Shown: positions 27,206-35,738 of the stretch, piece after piece | Numbering within the stretch: the first letter of the stretch is position 1 | Layout: every line of letters starts with the position of its first letter | From: Actinomycetes bacterium | Lineage (GTDB): Bacteria > Actinomycetota > Acidimicrobiia > Acidimicrobiales > SZUA-35 | Length of the DNA stretch: 41,113 bases | Direction of reading: 5' to 3' | Assembly (NCBI GenBank): GCA_024227975.1 | Contig: JAAETV010000357.1 | Span: 1 to 41,113, forward strand | Program-made: the position numbers and the translations under genes | Notes under the pieces: generated by a model | What the model saw: the letters and a program-made list of their open reading frames with translations, nothing else | What the model was told of the DNA's origin: nothing | Databases searched by the model: none

Positions 27206-27258
27206 GAGCGTTGATCGAAGCGAAAGCCGGTTCGGATCGAGAACAGGGAGCCACTGTC

Positions 27259-27672
27259 ATGGCAGCGACCACCAAGAAGCCGATGAGTACCGACCACAAG
27301 GAGGCACTCGCCATAGGCCGGGCCGAGGGTCGTTCGGTGCGGGCCTACCTGGAGGCACTGGAATCATCTCGCCCCAAACGAGGCCGCAAGCGGACGAAGG
27401 ACTCCATCTCGACCCGGTTGGAATCCATCACCACCGAGCTCGAGGTCGCCGATCCCTTGAAGCGCCTCCAATTGGCCCAAGAAGAACTCGATCTCACGGT
27501 TGAGCTCGAGGCAATGGATCAAGCCGTCGATCTCACTGACCTACAGTCAGACTTCGTTGATGTTGCCAAGTCCTATGCCGCCCGTAAAGGTATTTCCTAC
27601 ACAGCGTTCCGCCAGGTAGGCGTACCAGCTTCGGTCCTCAAAGACGCTGGCATCAGCCGAGCCGGCGTCTAG
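27259..27672 (+). CDS. Conserved-looking actinobacterial helical protein, function unknown
   Basis: A 137-residue protein. ATG 27259 is chosen because AGGGAG (27245-27250) lies 8 bases upstream; an earlier in-frame start at 27211 lacks one. The N-terminus is basic and Ala/Lys-rich. A SSRPKRGRKRTKDS segment (about 36-49) is strongly basic, followed by a long amphipathic helix (about 55-85) and a conserved-looking C-terminal block (SYAARKGISYTAFRQVGVPASVLKDAGI). I recall similar C-terminal blocks in uncharacterised actinobacterial proteins. The basic patch suggests nucleic-acid contact, which is inference only. Confidence 0.75.
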   Translation: MAATTKKPMSTDHKEALAIGRAEGRSVRAYLEALESSRPKRGRKRTKDSISTRLESITTELEVADPLKRLQLAQEELDLTVELEAMDQAVDLTDLQSDFVDVAKSYAARKGISYTAFRQVGVPASVLKDAGISRAGV

Positions 27673-27681
27673 GTTGAGGTC

Positions 27682-27696
27682 CAACCCTGCGGGTTG
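27682..27696 (+). terminator. Hairpin after the 137-residue gene
   Basis: CAACCC (27682-27687), a TGC loop and GGGTTG (27691-27696) form a tight 6-bp stem 9 bases after the stop at 27672. No T run follows, so it is a weak intrinsic-terminator candidate or a stem that protects the 3' end. It would also face the Fur-like fragment on the other strand. Confidence 0.45.
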
Positions 27697-27716
27697 AGAG
27701 ACGGCCCGCCCACTGT

Positions 27717-27905
27717 CTATTCGCTTCCAACACTCAGGCAGTGGGCACAGCGGCCGAACACGGTGGCTTGGACGACTCTGACCTGGAACCCGAATGAGGT
27801 TTCGACCCGTCCAGTAGCCTGAGCGACGACTTCTGGTCCAGCATCGTCAACCGACCCGCACTCTTCGCAGACAAGTTGGACCTGGTCTCGTGCGTGGCTC
27901 GTCAT
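27717..27905 (-). pseudogene. Fur-family regulator fragment (C-terminal metal-binding part only)
   Basis: A 62-residue open frame with Cys13-x-x-Cys16 and Cys53-x-x-Cys56. The first-to-third Cys spacing is 40, as in Fur and PerR (for example C96 and C136 of PerR). The sequence between (PEVVAQATGRVETSFGFQVRVVQATVFGRCAHC) matches the dimerisation domain of the family. The N-terminal winged-helix of about 80 residues is absent. Only 93 bases separate this frame from the SDR stop at 27999, and an in-frame stop occurs at 27954-27956. An ATG at 27905 with AGGG 8 bases before it could still allow translation of a metal-binding stub. A truncated gene is the simplest reading. Confidence 0.7.
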
Positions 27906-27961
27906 CGGCTTGCCCTGAACGGTCGGCGTGGTCTTCCGTGCACGTCCAGGAGGCTACTCGG

Positions 27962-27976
27962 CCCAAGATTCTTGGG
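27962..27976. repeat. Perfect 7-1-7 palindrome
   Basis: CCCAAGA, a central T, then TCTTGGG form a perfect 7-1-7 inverted repeat. It lies 57 bases upstream of the Fur-like fragment's ATG and 23 bases past the SDR stop. It may be a terminator stem for the SDR operon, or an operator with the spacing typical of Fur boxes. Confidence 0.4.
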
Positions 27977-27998
27977 GCCTGCGGCTCCCAGGGCCGAT

Positions 27999-28802
27999 TC
28001 AGACATGGCCCCCTTGGCCTCCATCGACACTGATCGCCGTCCCGTTCAGATAGGAAGCGGCCGGGCTGCACAAGAAGGTGACGACCGACGCCACCTCTTC
28101 TGCCGTTCCATAGCGACCGATGGGGACGCTCTTCCCGTTGCGCTCGATGATCTCCGCCGCCGTCGAACCGACAGCTTCTGCCACCTCGCCCGCCGCCCGG
28201 TCCCACATGGCCGTGTGGATCAGGCCCGGCAGCACCGAGTTCACCAGCACCCCATCTGACCCGTATTTGCCGGCCAGAGCTTTGCCTGTTGCCACCATGG
28301 CAGCCTTGGATGCGGCGTAGTCGATGAGGGCCGCCCCCGGGTACATGGCAGCATTGCTGGCCACCATCACCACCCGGCCCCACTTGGCCTTTCTCATATG
28401 GGGAAGGCAGTGGCGGGTACAGCGAACGGCTGACAGCAGGTTCAACTCGAACAGATCACGCCAGTCATCATCGGTCATGTACAAGAAGTTGCGTGACGGT
28501 GAGGCGCCGACATTGTTCACGACGATGTCAGCCGGCCCAGCGTCGGCTTCGGCTTGGGCCAGGAACCCCTCGACGGCGGTTCCCTTGGCCATGTCGGCCA
28601 CATAGCCCCGCACCGATCCCGATGATCTCCCCGGTCCCGCTGTCGGCTGGTAGGCGGCTTGGCGTTCGACGACTTCGGGGCTGCGAGCGCAAAAAGCGAC
28701 CTCGGCCCCATGATCGGCCAACATTTCGACCACAGCCGCTCCGATTCCGATGCTGGCCCCGGTGACGATGGCTCGTTTGCCACCCAGATCTAGATCGATC
28801 AC
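27999..28802 (-). CDS. SDR family oxidoreductase
   Basis: A 267-residue classical short-chain dehydrogenase. The start is GTG 28802, overlapping the hydrolase stop (GTGA), so the two are one operon. The cofactor loop TGASIGIG (14-21) opens the Rossmann fold. NNVG marks the fourth strand. The active site comprises a Ser in VASNAAMYPG and the pair YAASK (Tyr-x-x-x-Lys). The C-terminus ends SVDGGQGG as in many NADP/NAD oxidoreductases. It should oxidise or reduce a hydroxy/keto group. The partner hydrolase suggests degradation of an ester or lactone, but the substrate is unknown. Confidence 0.93.
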   Translation of the reverse strand: MIDLDLGGKRAIVTGASIGIGAAVVEMLADHGAEVAFCARSPEVVERQAAYQPTAGPGRSSGSVRGYVADMAKGTAVEGFLAQAEADAGPADIVVNNVGASPSRNFLYMTDDDWRDLFELNLLSAVRCTRHCLPHMRKAKWGRVVMVASNAAMYPGAALIDYAASKAAMVATGKALAGKYGSDGVLVNSVLPGLIHTAMWDRAAGEVAEAVGSTAAEIIERNGKSVPIGRYGTAEEVASVVTFLCSPAASYLNGTAISVDGGQGGHV

Positions 28803-29767
28803 GATACCCCCAACCCTCGACGAAGGGCATCGCCAGCGTCGCGAGCCCAGCGGAGCGAGATCTCACTCCCTGGAACAAAGGTACTCGACCCATGGAAGGC
28901 TCCTGGGAAGACCCGGATCTCGGTTGGTACCCCGGCTTGGAGGAGGCGTTGCCCGTAGCTCAGATCCTCGTCGAGGAACAGATCCAGACTGCCGACGGGA
29001 AGGTAGGCGCGTGGCAGTCCCGACAGGTTGGAGGCTCGCCCAGGAGCGGCGTAGATCGGGACCTCGTCACCACTGAGGGGACCAAGGTAGGCATCCCAAC
29101 CGCTCCGATTGGCTTCCCGGTTCCACACCCGAGAGTCGGTGATCACCTTGCTGCTCGGTGTCTCGTTGCGATCGTCGAGCATGGGGAAGATCAGATGCTG
29201 GTAGCAGATGGCAGGGCCACCGGAGTCCCGGGCTCGAAGGGCAAGCCCGGCGGCTAGGCCCCCTCCCGCGCTCGCTCCCCCGATCCCGATCCGGTTGGGA
29301 TCCACCCCGAGGTCTTGGGTCGCACCGGCCAGCCACAGCAGGCCGGCGTAGCAGTCGTCTAGGGGAGCGGGATAGGGGTGCTCAGGGGCCAGCCGGTAGT
29401 CGACTGAGACCACGACCGCTCCCAGGTCATTGGCCATGGTCGCGCAGTTGGCATCGTCCTGGTCGGCGTTTCCCAACACCATCCCACCACCGTGGATCCA
29501 TAACAGGGCCGGGGCCGAAGGGTCACGCCCTGAGGGCTGATACAGCTTCAGCCGCACCGCTGGCCCCCCGTCGATCCCATCGGCTTCGACCTCGCTGATC
29601 TCGACCGTGGCTGGCAGCTCGGGAGTGGGCAACATGTCGAACAGTGCGGCCAGACGAGCCCGTGCCACCTCGATATCCGACAGATCGAGCAGGTCGGTGG
29701 GTAGGGCCGCCAGCACTGCCCGATGGTCGTCGTCGAGATGGTCCTCCAGGCGGAGCGGTTCTGTCAT
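28799..29767 (-). CDS. Alpha/beta hydrolase, hormone-sensitive-lipase (fold-3) family
   Basis: A 322-residue esterase-type protein. ATG 29767 is preceded by GGGGGA, and the TTG one codon earlier is unlikely. It carries the oxyanion motif HGGG (WIHGGGMVLGN), the nucleophile elbow GGASAGGG with catalytic Ser in GASAG, an Asp in SLDLFLDED and a His in PGAFHGS. These features define the HSL/bacterial esterase group, cytosolic and active on short acyl esters. It is the first gene of an operon with the SDR. Confidence 0.92.
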   Translation of the reverse strand: MTEPLRLEDHLDDDHRAVLAALPTDLLDLSDIEVARARLAALFDMLPTPELPATVEISEVEADGIDGGPAVRLKLYQPSGRDPSAPALLWIHGGGMVLGNADQDDANCATMANDLGAVVVSVDYRLAPEHPYPAPLDDCYAGLLWLAGATQDLGVDPNRIGIGGASAGGGLAAGLALRARDSGGPAICYQHLIFPMLDDRNETPSSKVITDSRVWNREANRSGWDAYLGPLSGDEVPIYAAPGRASNLSGLPRAYLPVGSLDLFLDEDLSYGQRLLQAGVPTEIRVFPGAFHGSSTFVPGSEISLRWARDAGDALRRGLGVS

Positions 29768-29884
29768 CAAGTCCCCCTTCTGGGTTCCGATCCTGTCGAG
29801 AAAGACTGGGTACGCCCCGGTTCAAGCAACTAGCACAGGATGGAAGCGCTGCGTCGTAGTCTGGCTCGTCGGCGATCTCGGGTA

Positions 29885-29907
29885 CCAGTTGGCTGTGGGC
29901 CAACTGG
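29885..29907 (-). terminator. Hairpin after the SulP gene
   Basis: CCAGTTGGC (29885-29893) and GCCAACTGG (29899-29907) form a perfect 9-bp stem with a 5-base loop, 5 bases after the SulP stop. No T run follows in the transcript direction, so it is a likely but unproven terminator or 3'-end stem. Confidence 0.55.
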
Positions 29908-29912
29908 CTGCA

Positions 29913-31466
29913 TCATCGGGTCGTCGGCTGCTCGAGGGGCTCAGTATTCGAGCCGTTGGCCACCCCAACCAGACAATCGGCGAGGTGGATGTTGGCTGCC
30001 TGGGCTGCCCCTGGGGTGACGTTCACGATGTCGACGGTGGTGCCAGCACCCGTGACCTCGTTGACGATGCGCTTGAGGGCGACTGCTCCTGAGTAGTCGA
30101 GGCGGCCTACCCCGGCGAAGTCGATGATGACGGCGTGGAGATCAGGGTGCTCCGCGATCTCGGCTCGGATGATGCGATCGAGACTCGGGACGGTGGCGAA
30201 CCACAGCACCCCTTGGGGGGCCACGGTGAGGGTCTGTCCGCTGAGGGAGCTGCGGCTGGTTACCGTTAGCTCCCGGTAGAGATGAACGGCAAGGGCCAAG
30301 CCAATACCGACCAGAACCCCCCGCTCGACTCGGGGGGCGAAGGCCAGAGTGGCCGCCAGCGTTCCGACCCCGACGATGGCCTGGGGCAGTGACTGGTAGA
30401 ACAAGGTCACGACGTCGTTGACCTTGATCAGCTTCACGACAGCAACGATGACGATTGCCCCCAGAATGGCCCCCGGTAGGTTCTCGAGCAGTGGGGTGAG
30501 GGGAAGAGCGAGCAGGACGATAGCCCCGGTGATCGCTCCCGACCATGGCCCCGTCGCCCCGGCCAACCGGTTGAGCGAACTGCGCGAGAATGAACCGCCG
30601 ACGGGGAACGCGCCTGATGCGGCCGCGGCCAGGTTCGCCACCCCCTGGCTGACCATCTCCCGGTTGGCGTCCCACGGTTGGCGTTCCTCGGCGGCGAAGG
30701 TCCTGGCGATCGATGACGGCTCGGCGAACCCGACCAGGGCGATAGCCAGGGCGGGTACGAACAGTTTGGGGGCGGAGTCCCAGGGGAAGTCGAATCCGAG
30801 CGATACGAAGCCACCGTCGAGCTCCCCAACCGTGGACCCGGAGTAGTCGGCCAGCGAGCTGATGACCACCCCGATGACGACGGCCACCAACACCCCTGGG
30901 AATAGGCGGTGGAGACGACGACCACCGATGATGGCGATCACGGTGCCGGCCGCGAAGGCCAGTGCCGTCCAACTCCAATTGCCGACGTCGAACAGGGCAC
31001 TGGTGGCGCGGTGCAGCACGGTTGCCCCTTCGGGGCTGAGGTCGAAGACTCGGGGAAGCTGAGACGACAAGATGAGGATGGCGGCCCCGGTGGTGAACCC
31101 GGTCAGTACTGGTTCGGAGAGGAGGTAGGCCACGCTGCCGAGACGGACCAGCCCGAAGGCGAGACGAAAGAGGCCAACCAGGAGGGCGAGGAGGGCGGCC
31201 AGGCCGACATATTCGGCCGACTCGGTTGCCGCCAGCCCCGACAGGGCGCCGAAGGTCAGCAGTGAGGTAAGGGCGACGGGGCCCGTCTGGAGGTAGCGAG
31301 AAGAGACGAAGGCGGCCGCCAGCAGAGATGGGAGGGCCGAGGCGTACAGGCCAATCTGAGCGGGCAAGCCGGCCAGCTCTGCGTAAGCAAGAGATTGGGG
31401 TATGGCCACCAGGGCGACCGAGATGCCAGCGATGAGGTCACCGGTGCTCGGACGTGTGAACGTCAT
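29913..31466 (-). CDS. SulP/SLC26-family anion transporter with STAS domain
   Basis: A 517-residue transporter. ATG 31466 is preceded by GGAGG at about 8 bases. The N-terminal signature SLAYAELAGLPAQIGLYAS (about 24-42) and 10-14 hydrophobic helices to about residue 395 are typical of the SulP family, which moves sulfate, bicarbonate or other anions. The C-terminal STAS domain (about 405-510) has the DFAGVGRLDYSGA loop, equivalent to the anti-sigma-antagonist phosphorylation loop. The substrate cannot be read from the motifs. A stem-loop follows the stop. Confidence 0.93.
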   Translation of the reverse strand: MTFTRPSTGDLIAGISVALVAIPQSLAYAELAGLPAQIGLYASALPSLLAAAFVSSRYLQTGPVALTSLLTFGALSGLAATESAEYVGLAALLALLVGLFRLAFGLVRLGSVAYLLSEPVLTGFTTGAAILILSSQLPRVFDLSPEGATVLHRATSALFDVGNWSWTALAFAAGTVIAIIGGRRLHRLFPGVLVAVVIGVVISSLADYSGSTVGELDGGFVSLGFDFPWDSAPKLFVPALAIALVGFAEPSSIARTFAAEERQPWDANREMVSQGVANLAAAASGAFPVGGSFSRSSLNRLAGATGPWSGAITGAIVLLALPLTPLLENLPGAILGAIVIVAVVKLIKVNDVVTLFYQSLPQAIVGVGTLAATLAFAPRVERGVLVGIGLALAVHLYRELTVTSRSSLSGQTLTVAPQGVLWFATVPSLDRIIRAEIAEHPDLHAVIIDFAGVGRLDYSGAVALKRIVNEVTGAGTTVDIVNVTPGAAQAANIHLADCLVGVANGSNTEPLEQPTTR

Positions 31467-31564
31467 GGGTACTGCCTCCGCAGCGGACGATACCGCCTAG
31501 TGGGCGCCGGCCCCGGCATGGGGGCGCAGTCGCCTGGTCTGTGAGGTGGACCCGGGGCGGAGCG

Positions 31565-32467
31565 CTAGAGCATCGAGATCAGAAGGTCGCGGGTGGCGGC
31601 TCGCTGGCCTCGATCGCCGAACTCGGAGGCCGATAGTGTGGTCATCCCGGCGGTGGCGAAGGCCTGGATGCGGTCCTCGACCTCTGCTGGGCCGCCGATG
31701 ATGGCGATATCGCCCGGCCCTTCGTAGCCCTCCCGATCGAGCATGGCTCGATACGACGGCAGGTCGCCGTACATGGCGAAGGTCTTGGCTGCCCGTTCCC
31801 GGGCGGAGCGGTTGTCGGCGTCACTCCCGTCAGTGACACAGATCGGAATCCCGGCCACTACCTCGGGCTTGGGTCGACCAGCGGCCGCTGCCGCTTCATT
31901 GATGGTGGGCGCAGAGTGGTCGGCGATCGTCTTGGGGCCCGTCATCCAGAGGATCGTGCCATCGGCCAGACGACCGGTCACCTTCAACAGCTGGGGGCCG
32001 AGGGCGGCCATCATCACCTTGGGAGCCGGGGCATCGATCGAGATGTCGGCCCTGGTCGTGAGTGACTCGCCCCGGAAGCGGGCCCTCTTGTCGTGGAGGA
32101 GGGGCATCAGGCACTCCAGATACTCCCGCAGGTGACGGATGGGTTTGTCGAACGAGATACCCCAAGACTCCTCGACGACCGGCTTGTGGGACGGTCCGAT
32201 GCCGAGCACGAGGCGACCGTCGATCACTGAGTTCACGGTGAGGGCTTGCTGGGCCAACATCTGGGGATGTCGTGGGTAGGTAGGAACGACGGCGGTGGCA
32301 AAGGTGATGTCGGGCACCTGGGAACCAGTGACGGCGATGGCGGTCAGGGCGTCGATCCCAAAGACCTGGGGAACCCAGAGGCTGTCGAAGCCCTGCTCGT
32401 TTGCAGTAGCGGCCAGCTCAGTCAGATCATCAACGGAGTCAGCAAATGCGAATAGTCCAATCTTCAT
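31565..32467 (-). CDS. LLM-class oxidoreductase, F420-dependent type
   Basis: A 300-residue luciferase-like protein with a TIM-barrel layout. The N-terminal MKIGLFAF strand, GFDSLWVPQVFG, the VVPTYPRHPQMLAQQALTVN segment and RLVLGIGPSHKPVVEE are characteristic of F420-dependent LLM enzymes in actinobacteria. These transfer hydride between reduced F420 and a substrate. It stands alone in a run of minus-strand genes. Substrate unknown; FMN use cannot be excluded. Confidence 0.88.
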   Translation of the reverse strand: MKIGLFAFADSVDDLTELAATANEQGFDSLWVPQVFGIDALTAIAVTGSQVPDITFATAVVPTYPRHPQMLAQQALTVNSVIDGRLVLGIGPSHKPVVEESWGISFDKPIRHLREYLECLMPLLHDKRARFRGESLTTRADISIDAPAPKVMMAALGPQLLKVTGRLADGTILWMTGPKTIADHSAPTINEAAAAAGRPKPEVVAGIPICVTDGSDADNRSARERAAKTFAMYGDLPSYRAMLDREGYEGPGDIAIIGGPAEVEDRIQAFATAGMTTLSASEFGDRGQRAATRDLLISML

Positions 32468-32517
32468 CCGCCCATCCTGACTGATGTCGAGCGATGGCGC
32501 CCATCGGCGAGCGACCC

Positions 32518-33426
32518 TCAGTCCTCACTGAGCCCCCGGGAGCCGGTTGCCTCGGCTTCGGCCTTGGTCAGGATCATGGTGCCGCCGGGTCGTTGATCAA
32601 TGACGGCCTCTGCGGGTGGGGCGCCTCGATGGCCACAAAGGAAGGCCAACTCGGCCTCGGCCAGGCTCGGCCAACGAGCGAGGGCTTCGGCCGGCGTGGG
32701 ATGGGCTGTGGCCCGATCATCGGCAACGGCGCCCAGATCGAAGAGAGCATGTTCGTAGTCGCCGTAGTCCATCCAGCCGGGGACCGTTCGCTCACTGCTG
32801 CCATCGATGGCACGGACGACGATGGTGGGGAAGACGAAGCGCATACGCCCATCGCGAGCCTCACGGGCTCGGCCGATGCCGGGCCGATCACCTTCCAGGT
32901 TGAGGACATGATCGTTGGGGGTGCGGGTCTCCTCACCGTCGGTCAGGTAGGCGGCTGCCGTCTTCTCCGATGCCGCCGCTGTCGCCAGGGCCTCGTGATC
33001 GAGCCCGGCCACACCCTGAACTGCGGCCAAGGCCCGGTCGATCGTGTCTGGTGGCTCGCCAGCAACGAAGGTGGCTTCTCGCAGACGCCGCAAGATGAGT
33101 TGGGCCGTCTCATCGCCCTGGTCCTGGGCCGCTTTGGCAACCAAGCCCGATGCTCGGCTGCCGCCGGTCGAGCGGTTGAGAGGATCTGGTCGGGGCATGC
33201 CGGTCTGGTCGCACACCACCTTCCAGTAGGCCTGCAACTTCGGGCCCTCGGCCTCCCGATCGCGTTCTGGCATGTACTCGTCCTCAACCAGGTGGCCCAT
33301 CACAACCCTCCAGCGGGCAATCTGGGACTCGAAACGCCACCGCAGGAGGCGCAGCTTTGGCTCGGTGCCCCATGCCCACGAACACATCGCGTCGGTGTAC
33401 TCGGTGATTTCGATCGGCTGGCTCAT
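32518..33426 (-). CDS. DsbA/FrnE-like thioredoxin-fold protein
   Basis: A 302-residue protein. ATG 33426 is chosen because an upstream extension would run through the divergent DUF1707 gene. The thioredoxin-fold start EITEYTDAMCSWAWGTEP places a single Cys at position 15 (C-S-W-A in place of C-x-x-C). A long helical insertion follows, and the cis-Pro region is RFVFPTIVV. This DsbA_5/FrnE-type group often lacks the second Cys, so a dithiol oxidase role is unlikely. Glutathione- or mycothiol-linked transfer is possible, but unproven. No signal peptide, so it is cytosolic. Confidence 0.82.
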   Translation of the reverse strand: MSQPIEITEYTDAMCSWAWGTEPKLRLLRWRFESQIARWRVVMGHLVEDEYMPERDREAEGPKLQAYWKVVCDQTGMPRPDPLNRSTGGSRASGLVAKAAQDQGDETAQLILRRLREATFVAGEPPDTIDRALAAVQGVAGLDHEALATAAASEKTAAAYLTDGEETRTPNDHVLNLEGDRPGIGRAREARDGRMRFVFPTIVVRAIDGSSERTVPGWMDYGDYEHALFDLGAVADDRATAHPTPAEALARWPSLAEAELAFLCGHRGAPPAEAVIDQRPGGTMILTKAEAEATGSRGLSED

Positions 33427-33469
33427 GGGTGCATGATGACACGGGCGTGGTTCCTCGGGTAAGACTTGG

Positions 33470-34078
33470 GTGGTGCACCCCGAGCCTTCATCGACGCCAA
33501 CCGACTTCGAACGCCAGGCGGCCGTCGACCGTGTCCAGCAGGCGTTGGCCGAGGACATAATCCAGTTCGAGGAGGTCGACGGTCGGTTCGCCGCCATCTA
33601 CGGTGCCACGACCCGACCCGAGCTCGAAGCGGCCCTGGCCGGCCTCCCGGTGCCGGTCCAGCCACCGCCCCCAGCACCCGCTCGTCATCTGGCCCCCCGG
33701 AGCAGCTTCACCCTGATCGGCGACGTGAAGATCGGGGGGTGGATGGCCTTCGATCCGGTCATCGACGCCACCACTCTGATCGGCGACGTGGTCATCGACC
33801 TCTCATCGGCTGCCTTTCCAGCTGGGGGGATCACGGTCAGTGGACGGGTCCTCATCGGTGACGTGCGGGTCATCGTGCCCGACGGGGCTCGGGTCCAGGT
33901 CGAGGCCACGGCTTTGGTCGGAGGCCGCAAGGAGCGTCTGACCCCTCCGGTGGCCAATGGCCCCGTGGTACGGGTGAAGATGATGTCGGGGGTTGGCGAG
34001 TGTGCTGTCTACTCCCTGTCCGAGGTGCCGGTCGGGCCCTTGCGGAGGCTGTGGGCTGCCCTTCGTTCGTCGAAGTGA
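33470..34078 (+). CDS. DUF1707 and LiaF-like domain protein
   Basis: A 202-residue protein, GTG 33470 (a second GTG follows directly). Residues 10-60 form a DUF1707 module (FERQAAVDRVQQALAEDIIQFEEVDGRF...LAGLP), a small domain found mainly in actinobacteria. After a Pro-rich linker, residues 78-180 are a beta-repeat domain of the LiaF C-terminal type (SFTLIGDVKIGGW, TLIGDVVIDLSS, VLIGDVRVIVPDG), whose repeated LIGDV strands build a beta-helix. LiaF-like proteins take part in envelope-stress sensing. No membrane helix is seen, so it is probably cytosolic or peripheral. Confidence 0.88.
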   Translation: MVHPEPSSTPTDFERQAAVDRVQQALAEDIIQFEEVDGRFAAIYGATTRPELEAALAGLPVPVQPPPPAPARHLAPRSSFTLIGDVKIGGWMAFDPVIDATTLIGDVVIDLSSAAFPAGGITVSGRVLIGDVRVIVPDGARVQVEATALVGGRKERLTPPVANGPVVRVKMMSGVGECAVYSLSEVPVGPLRRLWAALRSSK

Positions 34079-34087
34079 CGGGGTGAC

Positions 34088-34111
34088 GGGCCACTGAAGG
34101 GGCGATGGCCC
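34088..34111. terminator. Hairpin between convergent genes
   Basis: GGGCCA (34088-34093) and TGGCCC (34106-34111) pair around a 12-base loop, between the DUF1707 stop (34078) and the VOC stop (34111). It could serve both directions; no T run is visible. Confidence 0.4.
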
Positions 34112-34461
34112 TAGCCCTGGCAGACGCAGAACTCGTTGCCCTCCGGATCTGCCATCAGGATCCAGGACAGGCCGTGTTCGACGAAGGGTTCGTCTTGGAG
34201 GCGGACCGCGCCGAGATCAGCCAGCCGTGCTGCCTCGGTCTCGATGTCGTCGATCTGGATGTCGACGTGGATGCGGTTCTTCACCGTCTTCGGCTCATCG
34301 ACGCCCTGGAAGATGATCTTGGGCGACACCCCGTCGGGATCCACGATCGAGCGATAGTTGTCGGCCTCTCCATAGCGCTGGTAGCCGAGGGCGGCAGACC
34401 AGAAGTCGGCCTGACCATCAGGGTCGGCGCAGTCGATGACGAGCTCTAGGTTTCGGGCCAC
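34111..34461 (-). CDS. VOC-family (glyoxalase-like) protein
   Basis: A 116-residue single VOC protein. GTG 34461 (VARNLELVIDC) is chosen because the residues upstream do not resemble the family. It has two beta-alpha-beta-beta-beta halves: LELVIDCADPDGQADFWSAALG opens the first and IHVDIQIDDIETEAARLADLGA the second. The last strand is DPEGNEFCVC, with Glu as a usual metal ligand. Such proteins include metal-dependent lyases and resistance or binding proteins; the substrate is unknown. Confidence 0.88.
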   Translation of the reverse strand: MARNLELVIDCADPDGQADFWSAALGYQRYGEADNYRSIVDPDGVSPKIIFQGVDEPKTVKNRIHVDIQIDDIETEAARLADLGAVRLQDEPFVEHGLSWILMADPEGNEFCVCQG

Positions 34462-34553
34462 ACCTACACTGTGCCAGCTCGCGTGCTCGTGTCGTCGGCC
34501 GGCGGCACGACTAGTGCTGTGATCTCGTTGCCGTAGGGCCAGAATGGAGGCTG

Positions 34554-35573
34554 ATGCCCTCGCCAACCCCACTCACCGACCGTATCCGGCTGCCCGGGGG
34601 TCATGACGAGCCTCTGGTCGCGGTCCTGCGTCGGGTCGGATTAGCCTTCGGGTTGGTCATCTTCGTGGCCCTGGTGGTGAGGATAAGCGGAGACGGCTAT
34701 GTCGATGTCACCGGCGACGAGATCAGCTTCCTGGACGCTATCTACTACGCCTCGGTCACGGTCACCACTACTGGTTATGGCGATATCACCGCCATCAGCA
34801 ACGGGTCCCGGCTGGCTGCCGTCTTGCTGATCACGCCGGCCCGTATCCTCTTCCTCATCCTCGTAGTGGGGACCACCGTCGAGGTTCTGACCGACCAGTC
34901 CCGACGGCTCATCTCGGCCCGACGATGGAGGCGATTCGTGGACAATCACATTCTCATCTGCGGCTTCGGCGCCACTGGCCAGAGCGCAGCCGACGAGCTG
35001 GTGAGTCGGGGGGCTGAGCGGACCTCGATCGTCGTCGTCGACATCACCGCCGGGGCGGTCGAGCGAGCCAGCCAGCTTGGCTTCGCCGCCATCCAGGGTG
35101 ACGCCACCCAGAACGCGGTCCTGGAACAGGCGGCCGTCGACCGGGCCCGGGCCATCGTCGTCACGCCCAATCGTGATGACACCGCTGTCCTCATCATCCT
35201 CACCGCTCGGGAGATGAACCCCCAGGCCCATATTGTGGCCGGAGGTCGAGAGCGGGAGAACTTGCACCTTCTACGTCAGGGTGGGGCCGACCAGGTCATC
35301 GACTCCACGGCTGCCGTTGGACGCATGCTCGGTCTGGCCACCGATGCTCCGGGTGCTGTTTCCGTCCTGGACGACCTGATCGATTCCGGTAGCGGGCTGG
35401 AGTTGGTCGAGGTGGCCCCTCACCTCAGTGGAGGCTCGGCCTCGGTGCCAATGGGGGCCACCCTGGTCGCCGTGATCCGAGCTGGGGAGCGTATTCCTCA
35501 GGCCGATCTCGATCCGGCAGGACTCCAACCCGATGATCGCTTGATCGTGTTGAGAGATAGCTCGGTTCGCTGA
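34554..35573 (+). CDS. Two-helix potassium channel with RCK (TrkA-N) domain
   Basis: A 339-residue protein, ATG 34554 with GGAGG about 5 bases upstream. The first helix is at about 25-45, the pore loop carries the selectivity filter TTTGYGD (71-77), and a second helix follows at about 85-110. The cytoplasmic part starts with NHILICGFGATG (131-142), a Rossmann nucleotide-binding loop of the RCK/TrkA-N type, and ends with a TrkA-C-like segment (about 265-335). The layout is that of MthK/KCH-like ligand-gated K+ channels, probably tetrameric. It sits apart from any transport operon. Confidence 0.93.
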   Translation: MPSPTPLTDRIRLPGGHDEPLVAVLRRVGLAFGLVIFVALVVRISGDGYVDVTGDEISFLDAIYYASVTVTTTGYGDITAISNGSRLAAVLLITPARILFLILVVGTTVEVLTDQSRRLISARRWRRFVDNHILICGFGATGQSAADELVSRGAERTSIVVVDITAGAVERASQLGFAAIQGDATQNAVLEQAAVDRARAIVVTPNRDDTAVLIILTAREMNPQAHIVAGGRERENLHLLRQGGADQVIDSTAAVGRMLGLATDAPGAVSVLDDLIDSGSGLELVEVAPHLSGGSASVPMGATLVAVIRAGERIPQADLDPAGLQPDDRLIVLRDSSVR

Positions 35574-35738
35574 CTACAAGAAGCCCGCCGACAGAAGCTT
35601 GTCGACGAATGTTCTCGCCGGTGCGGGCCGATGCCGTCCAGCAGATGTCGATCTCGGCCCGTATCCTGGTACAAGAATATGGGTGCCAAAGGGAGCAACC
35701 CAGATCGTCCTTGGGGCTTGGAGCGCAGTAGGAGTCGT

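Noticed and set aside
32494..33462. 322-codon plus-strand ORF antisense to the DsbA/FrnE-like gene
   Set aside because: The minus-strand gene has a thioredoxin-fold signature; the plus frame has none and would overlap the DUF1707 start.
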